In this document: piece by piece, positions 21,656 through 32,545 of the stretch
How positions within the stretch are numbered: position 1 is the first letter of the stretch
Layout: each line of letters begins with the position of its first letter
Assembly (NCBI RefSeq): GCF_016920785.2
Contig: NW_024609927.1
Location: 124,001 to 188,000 of the forward strand
Reading direction: 5' to 3'
Origin: Ixodes scapularis
Taxonomy: Eukaryota; Arthropoda; Arachnida; Ixodida; Ixodidae
DNA: 64,000 bases
The notes under the pieces: generated by a model
The model's input: the letters and a program-made list of their open reading frames with translations, nothing else
Database searches by the model: none
Told to the model about the DNA's origin: nothing
Program-made: the position numbers and the translations under genes

Positions 21656-23530
21656 TTTTAGGAGAACGGACTCCGATTTTTGGTATTTCAAAAAGAAGGG
21701 CCGTAGCGCGTTCGCGATTCCGTTAAAAACACGTCTTACGATTTCGGTTATTAAATGTTGTAGAAATGTCGCCTACAAAGCCTCTAATTTACGTGATATT
21801 CGGCGTCACCAATCAAAGGAAGCGAGGAGGTGAAAAGCGGGAGAGAAAAACGCTAAAAAAAAAAAAGGCGCGTGCGCGCGTGGTGAAATCTGTTTTCGTG
21901 ACGCGGTATTTTTTTGCGTGTCTATGACTACAATTTGTATCGTTTTAGACAATAAGAAAGAAAAAAAAAAAACGACCTTTGGGGTGTCAGTGCTCCTGAA
22001 GTAAAACACAAAAAAGAAAAACGATAACCGAATATTTTCTTTTTACCTGCGACGCTCTTTTGTTAATTGCGCACTCTCTGGCTTACAGGACAACTGACAT
22101 ATGGCACCAGCGCGACCCCGCGGCTTACGGCGGCTCACCAGTTGCCCGCGGTCGCGCCAAAACCAGAAGACATGTAGCTGAAATTACACGACAGACCATC
22201 GGTTTTATTTGTTCTGTGTCCCCTTAATCTGTTTTGTTTGGAAACAAAAATGAAATTACGCACTGAAAACTACAGCACTGAAAAAGCGCGCGCCGTTTAT
22301 GAATCGAAAATGTTGTCAGTTTTTGGCGGAACCGGACGGCTGCTGAGCTGCGGCGAGCCGCCCTGCCGCCATCTGTCGGTTGACGCGCCAGTTAGAGGGT
22401 GTGTGGTTAGCAGACGGTTGCCGTAGGTAGAGAAAACCCGTTATGGTAATTTACTACTGAGGTAAGTTCATTCTTAAAACTTTTTATGCGAAGTTCCCGC
22501 CACTTTCAGACACCTCTGTGGTGGATTGTAACGCGTTATGTTACCAGGTCGATTTATGCGGCCATTTTAAAGGCTTGACCCAGACTCACGACCCAGTTGT
22601 AGATACCGCAAAATAAAACGTAGGAAACAAATAACGTAAAAATCCTAGAAAAAAAGAATAAAGTTGACCGTACCTTTTGAGAATGTCTACACAAATTCTT
22701 CCGTGGTCTTAAAAAAAAAAGCAGAATATGCAAGCTCAAGCAATAAACTAAACGCATAAAACAAAAAGGTTTAGTGAAGACGGCAGACGTGAAATTCCGC
22801 GAGTGGTATTAAGCGTTGTAAGAGAATCGAAAGCTAGACGACATTAATAAGTTGCTTCACATTTAAACTCAACGCTATGTTCGGAAGTTGAACATCGTAA
22901 AAAGTAAATTTTGCTCTTGGGTTGCCGAAGTTACAGCCATTTAAAAAGTCAATTACGAAATAAAATAAATTCATTACGGGGCGTGCTTACTTTTTAATGC
23001 TCCTCTGTGTTTGCTTTAGTTGTCTCTGTTTTGTTCTGTTGTGAACGAATACGTAAGTTGTGTTATAATTATAATTTCGACGTCTTCGCCTCCTTTCCTG
23101 TTGCTTCCTGAAAATGTTTCTCAAGCATTCTCAATTAATGAACGTGAGTGACCTCAAAGATAGTCTCCGGACGTTGGTGGTAATCCCTTGCCTTCCTATG
23201 ACGCGTCTACTTTCCTGAACTGGCATAAATATTAGTTTTACTCCTACCATAACCTCGCAGTGAACGAATAAAAACAAAGCCAGCTTGCTCGCGCGTAATC
23301 GCCGGTTTATTTTATTGACGCTTATCTTCACAAACTTTTGGTTTGAAGCTCCCGTCTCGACCGGTGTGTCGATAAATATCTAAAAATAATTGCGTTAAAG
23401 TGGGCCCGTTGTGGCTCGAGCAGAATAAATGTTTAGTTGTTTGAGAGATGCTTTTGTCATTATAATTTTATATTTTTATATAGTTAAAACCCGATTGGCT
23501 AAAATGTGCTGTTTTACTGCCACGTATACC
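21656..23530. other. Unassigned; possible promoter/first-exon segment near 22.35 kb
   Basis: Most of this is AT-rich. One GC- and CpG-rich island (about 22320-22430) is followed by ACTGAGGTAAGTTC at about 22455-22470, a consensus splice donor. That would fit a first exon of a host gene reading to the right, but nothing downstream confirms it. Confidence 0.25.
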
Positions 23531-23531
23531 C

Positions 23532-23777
23532 ATATACTTAATGAAAGTCAAATTTGGGGGTTTTACGTGCCAAACCAACGACGGGCATCTGGCACGCCCC
23601 AGCGGAGGACTGAGGATTAATTTGGACCACCTGGGGATCTTTAGACGTGCGACCGAAAGCTCGATTACGCGGCGCCTTCTCCGCAATAAGCCTCCGTCAG
23701 ATTGCGGGCACCTCGGCCGGGATTCGAACCCGCTACATGGGGATCCGTAGGCCAGCGCTCTATATACCTAATGAAAG
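23532..23777 (-). mobile_element. tRNA-derived tick SINE with 16-bp target duplication
   Basis: The SINE body is 23548-23761, read on the minus strand. Near its 5' end is a B box (GGTTCGAATCC, about 23720-23730) and an imperfect A box (TGGCCTACGG). The body carries CCCCAGGTGGTCCAAATTAA and ends with GGCACGTAAAACCCCC. The flanks ATATACTTAATGAAAG (23532-23547) and ATATACCTAATGAAAG (23762-23777) are a target-site duplication with one difference. It resembles the abundant ixodid tRNA-SINE that I recall as Ruka-like; the name should be treated as tentative. It would be transcribed by RNA polymerase III and mobilised by a LINE. Confidence 0.85.
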
Positions 23778-26573
23778 AACAAATAACATTCACTTGTGGC
23801 GGTGAGCTTATTTTATCGCTTTTCTGGAATCCTGAAGAAAATTGCGATTTTTACAAATTAAAGAAACTAACCCTCACTGAAATATCGCCTACGCCCGGTC
23901 ACGAGAAGAAGCCTTCGGTAACCGATCACGAATGTGCGAGCGTTCCGGTCCTGCGGGAAAGTGAAAAACTCGTGGCGTTGGGGAAACGTAGCCTAAAAAT
24001 ATGGGGTTACGCAGTGCGCTCAGATCCGGGCCTTTCCCCCCTTTAGCACAACCCAGCGGGGAGAGCACGCGGTTGCCCCGAATACTTTACTAGGGGAGTG
24101 CATCTCACTTCCCTACAATCTAATGGCCTTGGCGAGGACAGGCTTCGCGTATTTGGAACAGCTATTTGCGCCGCAGCCTCGAAGCTTTCCCATTAGAATC
24201 GGGATGTGGGAATTGCGCTATATATCGTGGTGTACATCTCAACTTCTCGAGCACCTGTCCAGACAGCCGTCTCTGCGGCCTTGGCGAACCCGGTATTTTC
24301 GCCGGCGGCTGCTCTTTGCACCGGCGCCGCCCACCTGGGTGAAAGCGTGCAACGCGCGAGGCGCGTCCCTTCTCTCGGATGCAAATTACGACAACCGCCA
24401 GGGGAGTATTTGGCGCTCTATGCACGCAGTGTAATGCAAATAAGCGGAGTGGAATCTATTCAAACTTAGTAAAGCATTCGTTATCCCTATTCTATTTTGC
24501 TCTCACTTCCTTTCAGTAAGACGATTGAAAGCCGTGAAGCCAAAGCTTTGCGAGAACAACAATACTGCTTTCGGCCTTACACGGGTTGTAGAGAGCATTG
24601 TCTACGTCTCGTACTGCCCACAGGATGCGCACAATTATTTTCTGGTCGTGTAAAAGCATGCATTACGTTGACTTCTTGTAGTGTACCCCGTTGGTAGACG
24701 ACGAAACCTCGCTAACTGGCTTATCCTGAAGCAGGGGAAACCAGCTGCACTCGGTAACCCCCATCACAAAGAAAAATACCGAGCTGTCGCGCAAATAGAC
24801 GCGAATTGTGCACCTAAAGCCGTGAGGATACTTGAATCCTTCACATGACCGTTCGCCACGACAGGTTAAAGTTTTGGATGACGACTAAGTCAAAGTCGAA
24901 AGCTTTATGAAAATATGTTGTTTCGAAGATCGCACTCTGGGTGTGATCTCAATCTTGCAAAACCCAGATTTGGCGGTATCTATATTTACTCTTCATTCAA
25001 ACCTGTGTGGACGAGGAAAATAACTGGTTTTGAGAGTATTTTCATTCCAAGGAAACACATTTTCAGCTGACCGTAGCACTTTCGTTTATTTATTGGTGCA
25101 ACCTATAGCTGACACTGAGTTTAAACACAGTTGAAGCCCACATCCAGGTGCGTAATGCATGCTGGGCGGCGCGGCGTAGACTTTTCATTTTCCCGGGGGG
25201 GGGGGGGGGGGGGGGGGGAGGGTGCTTTTCCGCGTAATTTTTTTTACACCGGCAACTATCAGTAGTTTATTTTAAAGGGTAAATTTTACAGCGTATGTAT
25301 ATCGCCATGTGTCGGTCGCTGTGTGTGTTATTTTTTTTTTACATGCCACTACTAGAAGCTCGTTACATGGCACGTAAACAGCATCTCGGTAAGGATCATG
25401 GCCGGGGGGGAAGGTGGGGGGGGGGGGGGGGGGGGCACGAGCCTAAATGCCCCCGTAGTCTACGTCTATGTTGGGCGGAAATATAAAAATGAATCAACAA
25501 ATGTTTTTATTTGTCTAAGCGTCCTATATCAGACGGATTGGATCAACAATCTGTCAACACCTGATCCAATAGTCATGTTTTAATAATTAAAAACTAGTGC
25601 GCATGAGCGGTTCATTATATTGAACGAAATACTCGACGTGAAGGCTTTGCTGTGATTTGGATTTCAACAATTCAGCGTGAAGCCACAAAATTCAGAATTG
25701 TAGCTACAAAACGAGGTAGGGTAAAAATATTGATCATGTTTTAAATTAAGTTGGACAGGTAGCACCATCTAGAGTGAGGAACTTTTGCGAAATTATGTCG
25801 TTCCAGCGTTGGAACCTTTACTAAGCTAGACTGTCCCGCCGAACAGTGAGCAGCGCAAGTCCCCAATTTTAGCTTTTCCACATACTGACGGCACCAGGTG
25901 GTGGCTGCAGGAACTAAAAATCGAGGGAGTTACCTAGCTGCGCTACCAATCGATAATACGGTACCAGTTTCTTCGCTCTCTGAGCTGTGGCGCGTGCCCA
26001 ACGCGACTTTAAAGAGGGCCATCCGGGGCATCCACCCGAACATCGTGTTTTTCTTTCCGTCCACTTTCTTTCTTTTGTGTAACTCAATTAGATGTATGCT
26101 GCAATTGCATGTTCTACTCGCTGATCCACGGACTCCTTCCGAATTTCCTCGATTTCTAGTGCCGACTTCCGCCATTTGGCATCGGGCGTTCGCGCGTGCG
26201 CAGAACTCTTCTCGTAAAAGGTCCATCGGGTCGTGTCAAAAAATTTCCGGATATTTTGTGATCTCCATTAGAGGTTCTAACCGTTCCGTCCTCTTTTTTT
26301 TTTTTTTTCGCTGTCCATTGCTTAAAGAGCTCTTGTGATGGACGTTTTTCAAAGCGTACACAAAGAATAACTCAATTGGTCCAGCTAAAGAAATTTCTTA
26401 CTATCGACGTTATGAACAAGGTTTCATCGCCTAATGGACGTGTAGGGGGTAGATTGTGAAGGTATGTCAAATCCCACTTCCTATCTATATATTTTGTTGT
26501 TTGTCCTCGTGTCCAATCTATGACACATGCAGACGTCACATTCTCGATAATTAGCTAAATTATATATATATGT
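23778..26573. other. Unassigned; two poly(G) tracts
   Basis: Long open frames at 24123-24434 and 25898-26338 show no family signature. Poly(G) lies at 25195-25218 and 25416-25435. The stretch 24000-24450 is GC-rich. No gene or tandem structure could be supported. Confidence 0.4.
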
Positions 26574-26734
26574 ATAAACGAATATGTGCAGATGGATGAA
26601 CCGTACTTAATCCAATGAATCAAAGAATCAAAGTTTTCATGAACCCGCCAAAAGCCAAAAAACGGCGGAGCCAGGATTTGAACTCTGGGCCTCCCAATGT
26701 CCGGTCGGGTGTGCTAACCTCTACACCACTCCAC
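26574..26734 (-). repeat. tRNA-like repeat unit, copy 1 (3' part, split by LINE A)
   Basis: The tRNA-like core is 26664-26734 on the minus strand: GTGGAGTGGTGTAG, AGGTTAGCACACCC, then GAGTTCAAATCCTGG and CTCCGCC. A T-run and the shared tail (GGCGGGTTCATGAAAACTTTG ... CATATTCGTTTATA) follow. The upstream part of the unit lies on the far side of the LINE (31602-31850). The A box is therefore re-formed at the LINE 3' junction by the duplicated target. Confidence 0.85.
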
Positions 26735-26851
26735 TTTTTTTTTCTTTTTGTTTTATTTCCGGTTAAGACAAAATGAAAAAGCACCACAGTCATTCACATA
26801 CGTACAATTTGTTCAAGAGCGAATCAGCTCTTAGCGGCGGTTGCCAGCGCA

Positions 26852-29800
26852 TTAAAATCTTTTTAAACATACCAACTCATCTAGTATTGGCAACCATTCA
26901 GGGGGTTCAGGGAGTGCACGGTATACCTCGCGAATATATGCCACACTTTCAATGAAATTTTCTCGTACAGTTTTGGTATTAACATCAGCATTATTAACAC
27001 TCATTCTTCTCCTCCAGAGACTGTGGAGGCTGAGGAGCATGAACATATCGTAAGGGACTCCCCCTTCGTTTTCCAGGGGCACAAAGCGGATGCCGTGCGC
27101 AGTTAAAGGTAGATCTATCTTCAGTGTGCGCTGAAGAATGTCCCAATGAAACACGGCATCCCAACACTCAATAAATGCGTGCTCTAACGTCCCGGGTTTT
27201 TCGCAGAGGATACAATTCACTGACCACGGTACAAATATACCTTTCTGTTCTAGCCACGCCTTTAGAGGGAGTACGCCGCAGTGCAATTTAAAGAAAAAAG
27301 ATTTCACCGAAGATTTGATTGGCATTTTCTTCACCCTTTTAAGCACATCTAGCCCTGAACATTCACAGTATAATGACCTATAGAGAGGTATTGGCAATAG
27401 TACATCTATTAAATCTTTATACAATCGTTTTCGGGTAACTGAACTAAGATACTCTAAGGAAAAGCGCACCTTGAGTATTCTGAAAGAAAGCACAACTTCA
27501 CGCAAATAACCTTGTACACTGGATCGCATTTGACTACTAGATGACACGACAAACTCAGGGAGTGCATACCGCAGTCGCACTTGTGTTACAGTACGCAAAA
27601 ATGAAATTTTCTGATGGCGTAAAAACATGAACCTAGACACAATTTGTCGTAGAAACAAATGGGACAATCCTAGACCACCATTACCAACAGACCGGAACAA
27701 ATTGGTACGAGCAGAACGCTCCCAGCTCGAATTCCAGATGAAAACAGCGAAAACTCTGTGCACTCTTTGCACGTTGAGGCGCGGCATACACAGCACTTGC
27801 AAAATGTACCAGATTTTCGAAGTTAAAAATAAATTACAAACGGTAGCGCGTGCAAACATGGAGAAGTCCCTACCCCTCCAGCTCTCCGCTTTGGCCTTAA
27901 CCTTCTCCGTCTCTTCACTCCATAGTTGCTTGCTGTCCCGGTTGTGCTGGAGTGGCACCCCGAGGTACTTCGCAGGTAAGTTTGTCCACTGAACATTCAC
28001 AAAGTTACCGGGTGCGGTAGCCCAATTACCGTGCCAGAGACCTACGCTTTTGCCCCAGTTGATAGCACTACCCGTTTTCTTACAAAAGGAGGAAGCAGTG
28101 CTGATTACCTCACGAACGCTGTCTTGGTCTACACAAAAAACAGCAACGTCGCCTGCATAAGAAAGCACTTTTACTTCGCAAGAGTGTAACCTAAAACCAT
28201 GTATACTATCATTGTTAATCAGTTTTAAACAAAATGGTTCCAAATAAATTACAAACAGCAAGGGAGACAGTGGACATCCCTGTCTTACAGAAGATCGAAA
28301 CTGCACACTTTCACTCACGTTCTTATTTACAATGATGGACATCGAACAGTTTGCGCACACCATTTTTAAACCGTCTAATATCACAGACCCTACATTAGCC
28401 TGCTCCAAATTAAGAAAAAGAACCTCATGCGACACACGATCGAATGCTTTCTGCAGGTCTTGCTGCAACATAGCAACTCGTCTGTCAGACGCATCGCAAT
28501 ATTCTAGGATGCTCCTTACTATATGCATGTTAGTTAAAATGGTGCGGCCTTTAATACCGCAGGTCTGATGCGGTCCCACAAGGTGTTTTATAACATTTTG
28601 CAAACGTCTAGCCAGGACTTTTGTGTAAATTTTGTAGGCGACATTAGTCAGACTTATTGGCCTATAAGAGGAAACAGACAATAGTTTTACAGGGTCATCG
28701 ACCTTAGGAATCAGGACAACATGGCTTTTCAAAAAGTATGGTGGTAACTTATTTATGCAATAAGCTTCTGTGACTACCTCGTACAAAGCGTCCGCTGCCT
28801 CCCTCTTTAATGTTTTATAAAATTCGGCACTGAGACCATCCGGCCCGGGCGTTTTTCCGGCAGTTAATTCGTCTATGGCATCTTGAAGCTCGCGGACGCT
28901 GATCGGCGATTCTAAACTTTCTGGAACATCCTCTTCAAGCGTGGGGATAAGCGACAAAAACTCGGCGTCAAAACCGTTATCCCTTGGTAGGCTGTGACCC
29001 ATCAAATCGTTAAAATATTCAACGAACGCTCGCTCGATCGTTTTTTTATCGCGAGTTATCGTATTTCCGTAGCGTATTTCTTTTATTTCATTTCGCTGTG
29101 CATACCTTTTCTCGTCGCTCAGTGCTCGCTTCGAAGGCTTTCGCTCAACCATAGCCTCTGGGACCGCGCACGTACAATAGCCCCTCTGTATCTTTCACAG
29201 TCGATTACTTCAAGTTGGTTCTTGATATCCCTTATCTCTTGTACAAACACACCCGGTTTCGCGCTTTCTTCGATTAAAAAGAAATTCAATTGGCGGCGTA
29301 GCTTTTTTTCCTTCTTCTGTTTTTGATAGTTAAGGCTGGTGCTCCTTTCGATTGCGTTAATTTTTACCTCTTCTTTGAAAAGTCCCCATTTAGCACCCCA
29401 CATTGCCTTTTCGTCTTCGAAAAATTTCCTAAATAAATCACCTACGTTCGATTTAAAAACGTCATCCTTCATGAGGCTAATGTTCATTTTCCAAAGCGAC
29501 CATTTCCATCTTGCCTTTTTTAACTTTTTACCGAGGGTGAACATAACTAACGCATGATCGCTGAAAGAAACAGGTTGAACGGAGTAGTTGTCGCACAGCG
29601 GGACAAGACTAAGCGAAACGTAAGCCCTGTCCAGTCGAGCTTGACTAAGGCCCTGAAAGTGCGTGAAATGAACGCTACTTTTGGCGGTGAAGTTTGCGAC
29701 GTCCTCTAACGCATTTTCAGCGACAGTGTCATTCAAATAAAGAGCACTTGAGTCGCGAACCCGGGTTGCATTAGCACGGTCCTCTGGTGCGCAGACGCAG

Positions 29801-30245
29801 TTGAAATCTCCGAGAAAAATAACAACTCTTTCACTTTTAAGGAACTCATTTAGTCCCTCAAAAGTTTGTCTATGTTCACGCTCGTTAGTCGGAGCATAAA
29901 CACAAATAACGCGCCAATCTATACCTGAAAAAGAAAAATCGCAGAACACAAAACGGCCAGACGCACAAGAAGCCATGGCCGTCGAACGACGCTTAGAGAC
30001 CGGCGGAAAAACAAACAGCAACCGCCAAAAGTACCAACAGCGTGTGAGACACAAACATTGAAAAGAGTTCGAAACGGTTGCACCATGCGGTCCGTCTGTT
30101 CTCGGCTTTCGATCTTCGTTTCCTGCACGGCCACGATGTCTATCTCGTTCTCGGCTAATAGTCGATTAAGTTGATATTGCCGGCGTCTCGCCGCAAGCCC
30201 ACGGACGTTGATCGTGGCGACACGTAAAGGAGCTTCTAACGTCAC
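26852..30245 (-). pseudogene. LINE A ORF2, endonuclease - reverse transcriptase, three inactivating changes
   Basis: The frame order is 30245 to about 29990, then to about 29150, then to 26852. The endonuclease shows INVRGL, AVQETK, CVYAPT, FLGDFN and SFSDHALV, all catalytic motifs of the APE type. The RT shows KTPGPDGLSAEFYK, YRPISLTNVAYKI, QQDLQKAFDRVSH and VRQGCPLSPLLF. The active site YADD reads YAGD (28148-28159), which removes a catalytic Asp. A zinc motif near the C-terminus (NCILCEKPGTLEHAFIEC) keeps its Cys and His residues. The start codon is GTG where LINE B has ATG. Frameshifts lie at about 29990 and 29150. The protein would have copied LINE RNA at the nicked target; this copy cannot. 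Confidence 0.9.
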
Positions 30246-30382
30246 CGCCCTTCAGAGAGAGAGGGACCCCATGGTGCTTACCTCGGGTCGTGCGTCCATC
30301 TGTTCCGACAAAGTGCGATGTTGGCTACTGCACTTTGGTTGCACAGACTCCCGAGGCCCCCGTCGAACTCCGGCGTATGCTA

Positions 30383-31561
30383 TTACGGGAATGATTTGGC
30401 TGTCTCCTCGTCGTCCACAGTTGCATTCGCATTGACTGTGGACCGTCGCATCCAGATAGGGCCCGCCTTTGACGGCGGCTCTTCCTGCTCCAAATCTTCG
30501 GGGCCTGCGACATTTTCCTCCCGCGTCCATTTCGCTGTTTTCTCTGCGTCGTTCATGGGGACGTCGACTGCCGGCTGCCCGTTGATTTCATTGGAGTTGA
30601 TGCCCTCCACACGGGACGGTGTAGGCGCTTCCGTCGCCACCATCTCCTGCTGCCCAGCGTGCTCCGTCTCGCCAGCACTCGGCGACGTATCACTCGTGTT
30701 TGTCTCCACCACATTCTCGGCCGCGGGGAGAGCGTTCGCTAGAGGGCTCCTTTTGTCTGTAGAACCCGCGGAAGCCTCCTCGGCGTAGTCTTCGTCCATA
30801 AGGAGCTCGGATTTCTCCAGGCCCCCCACAGGCGCAGCAGCCGCCGCATACGTTCGGACGCAGTGAGCGCCTTCGAGGCCGAAACGACGGCAGACGTTGC
30901 ATCGTGGGACGCGACACTCCTTGCGGATGTGCCCCGTCTGCTGGCACCGAAGACAAAGCGGAGCTCTTCCAGGCACGACGACAAGAGCTAGCTCTCCGCA
31001 CACCCGCAACTGGTGCGGGATGTCGTCGCAGGTGATGCCCGTCTTCAGCCGAAGTACCGCCGTGCGCGTCACGGTGCCGACGCTCTGGCAGCCGTCGACA
31101 CGCCACTTTTCTCTGGCCACTTCGATGACCTTGCCGTACGGCGCCAGGGCCTCTCTCACATCACCGTCGGCGTCGCTAAAGAGCAGCCAATGAAGCTTGA
31201 CGCGAACGTCCTGGTGGCTGGGGTCGATAACGATGCATCGGCGACCTTTAACTGTCAGCTCCGGCGTTGCCAGCATTTTCTTTTTGCCTTCGTCACACTT
31301 CAACGTTACTGCCCTCACGTGATTTATCTGGTAAGCCCCGAGGGCCAAGACCTCGGGAAGCAAAGCCAGACGAATTAATCCGTCGCGAAAGTCCTCGACG
31401 CAGTACGGCCGCCCCTTCACGTCTGCATGAAGAAAAACGGTGTTTAAGACCACTGAGCCTGTTGGCAAAGGATTCAGGATGACGTTGTAGTCCTGGGTGT
31501 TGTCTTCAGCCCTGTTACCGCGGCCGGCGAGGGCCGCTGAAACCGCTCCACGGGAGGTCAT
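30383..31561 (-). CDS. LINE A ORF1, zinc-knuckle nucleic-acid-binding protein
   Basis: 392 residues, uninterrupted from an ATG at 31561. An RRM-like N-terminal half contains VVLNTVFLHADVKGRPY, TVKGRRCIVIDP and VREALAPYGKVIEVAREKW. Two knuckles follow: CLRCQQTGHIRKEC, a canonical CCHC, and CNVCRRFGLEGAHC, where the His is displaced, unlike the CGRFGHSPEDC of LINE B. The C-terminal 140 residues are acidic and Ser/Thr/Ala-rich. In this class ORF1 coats the LINE RNA and acts as a chaperone in the RNP. ORF2 follows after 137 nt. This is the only intact reading frame of the element. Confidence 0.85.
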   Translation of the reverse strand: MTSRGAVSAALAGRGNRAEDNTQDYNVILNPLPTGSVVLNTVFLHADVKGRPYCVEDFRDGLIRLALLPEVLALGAYQINHVRAVTLKCDEGKKKMLATPELTVKGRRCIVIDPSHQDVRVKLHWLLFSDADGDVREALAPYGKVIEVAREKWRVDGCQSVGTVTRTAVLRLKTGITCDDIPHQLRVCGELALVVVPGRAPLCLRCQQTGHIRKECRVPRCNVCRRFGLEGAHCVRTYAAAAAPVGGLEKSELLMDEDYAEEASAGSTDKRSPLANALPAAENVVETNTSDTSPSAGETEHAGQQEMVATEAPTPSRVEGINSNEINGQPAVDVPMNDAEKTAKWTREENVAGPEDLEQEEPPSKAGPIWMRRSTVNANATVDDEETAKSFP

Positions 31562-31601
31562 GATGCCACGTTCGCTCGCCTCGGCGTTCGAAAATGGAAT
31601 C

Positions 31602-31965
31602 CTATACCACTCCACCTTGGCTTTCTGGCGTTTCCTACCTGTCTTAATAATGCACAAGAAACGAAATGTGTCCAATCGCAGGTGTTCTGGAAACACACGC
31701 CGCCGCGTGGAACGCGGTACGACGCTTAGTGTCACGTGGTACGTGCTCGTTTGTGCTCCAGAAATCCTCACACTGCTTGTCTCGTCCCGTGTACATGTAG
31801 TATTCTTTGTTTTTTATGAGCTTTAGAGACACGGTATCATCATCATCTACGAGAATCAAGAGCCACGTTATTGAATATACAACACGGGCACTTCACACCA
31901 TCGTATGTGTCTCCGAGGATGATATAAACGAATATGTGCAGATGGATGAACCGTAATTAATCCAA
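31602..31965 (-). repeat. tRNA-like repeat unit, copy 1 (5' part) and linker
   Basis: On the minus strand this reads ACCGTGTCTCTAAAGC (about 31817-31832), ACATGTACACGGGACGAG, through GGAAACGCCAGAAAGCCAAG up to the target duplication at 31602-31615. The linker 31833-31965 (GATGATGATGATACCG..., TATTCGTTTATATCATCC) joins this unit head-to-tail to copy 2. Confidence 0.8.
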
Positions 31966-32013
31966 TGAATCACAGAATCAAAGTTTTCAGGAACCCGCCG
32001 AAAGCCGAAAAAT

Positions 32014-32085
32014 GGCGGAGCCAGGATTTGAACTCTGGACCTCCCAATGTCCGGTCGGGTGTGTTGACCTCTACATCACTCCACC
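32014..32085 (-). tRNA. tRNA-like gene, copy 2, uninterrupted (empty LINE target)
   Basis: 72 nt that fold as a cloverleaf: acceptor GGTGGAG/CTCCGCC (7 pairs, one G-U), D arm with loop AGAGGTCA, and anticodon stem CCCGA/TTGGG. The anticodon loop is CCGGACA (anticodon GGA if numbered canonically) and the T loop is TTCAAAT. Box A is degenerate in this copy (TGATGTAGAGG). Box B GTTCAAATC is a full match to the consensus. A T-run that could end RNA polymerase III transcripts is reduced here but present in copies 1 and 3. Position 33 is C instead of the nearly universal U, and the T stem has mismatches, so it is probably a tRNA-derived repeat and not a decoding tRNA. Confidence 0.6.
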
Positions 32086-32489
32086 TTGGCTTTCTGGCGT
32101 TTCCTACCTGTCTTATTAATGCACAAGAAACAAAATGTATCCAATCTGAGGTGTTCTGGAAACACACGCCGCCGCGTGGAACGCGGTACGACGCTTAGTG
32201 TCACGTGGTACGTGCTCGTTTGTGCTCCAGAAATCCTCACACTGTTTGTCTCGTCCCGTGTACATGTAGTACCGTGTCTCTAAAGCTCATAAAAAACAAA
32301 GAATACTACATGTACACGGGACGAGACAAACAGTGTGAGGATTTCTGGAGCACAAACGAGCACGTACCACGTGACACAAAGCGTCGCACCGCGTTCCACG
32401 CGGCGGCGTGTGTTTCCAGAACACCTCAGATTGGATACATTTCGTTTCTTGTGCATTAATAAGACAGGTAGGAAACGCCAGAAAGCCAA
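32086..32489. repeat. Palindrome: two unit 5' parts head to head
   Basis: 32086-32270 (minus orientation) and 32305-32489 (plus orientation) are nearly identical inverted arms of about 185 bp. A 34-nt spacer (ACCGTGTCTCTAAAGCTC...) is itself the next part of the unit. Beyond the arms lie tRNA-like copy 2 on the left and LINE B followed by copy 3 on the right. Confidence 0.9.
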
Positions 32490-32545
32490 GGCGGAGTGGT
32501 GTAGGAGAGAAAGAAGAAGACGCCGTTCCGAGTGGACGTGTTTTC

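Larger units (their letters stand above)
26735..31601 (-). mobile_element. LINE A: full-length Tx1-like non-LTR retrotransposon in a tRNA-like target
   Basis: A 4.87-kb element with two ORFs: ORF1 (31561-30383) and ORF2 (30245-26852). A short 3' UTR ends in an A-rich tail (T-run at 26735-26742). The target duplication is GTGGAGTGGTATAG at 31602-31615 and GTGGAGTGGTGTAG at 26721-26734. The insertion point is inside box A of the tRNA-like sequence, between TGGTGTAG and AGG. The ORF1 zinc knuckles, the APE-type endonuclease and the C-terminal zinc motif suggest the L1/Tx1 group, which is known to contain target-specific families. The copy is inactive: ORF2 has two frameshifts and a mutated RT active site. 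Confidence 0.9.

Noticed and set aside
30383..31106. Overlapping frames within LINE A ORF1 on both strands
   Set aside because: GC-rich shadows of the ORF1 reading frame.
32014..32085. Functional tRNA-Ser(GGA)
   Set aside because: Position 33 is not U and the T stem is mismatched; the sequence is part of a longer repeated unit. Kept as tRNA-like only.
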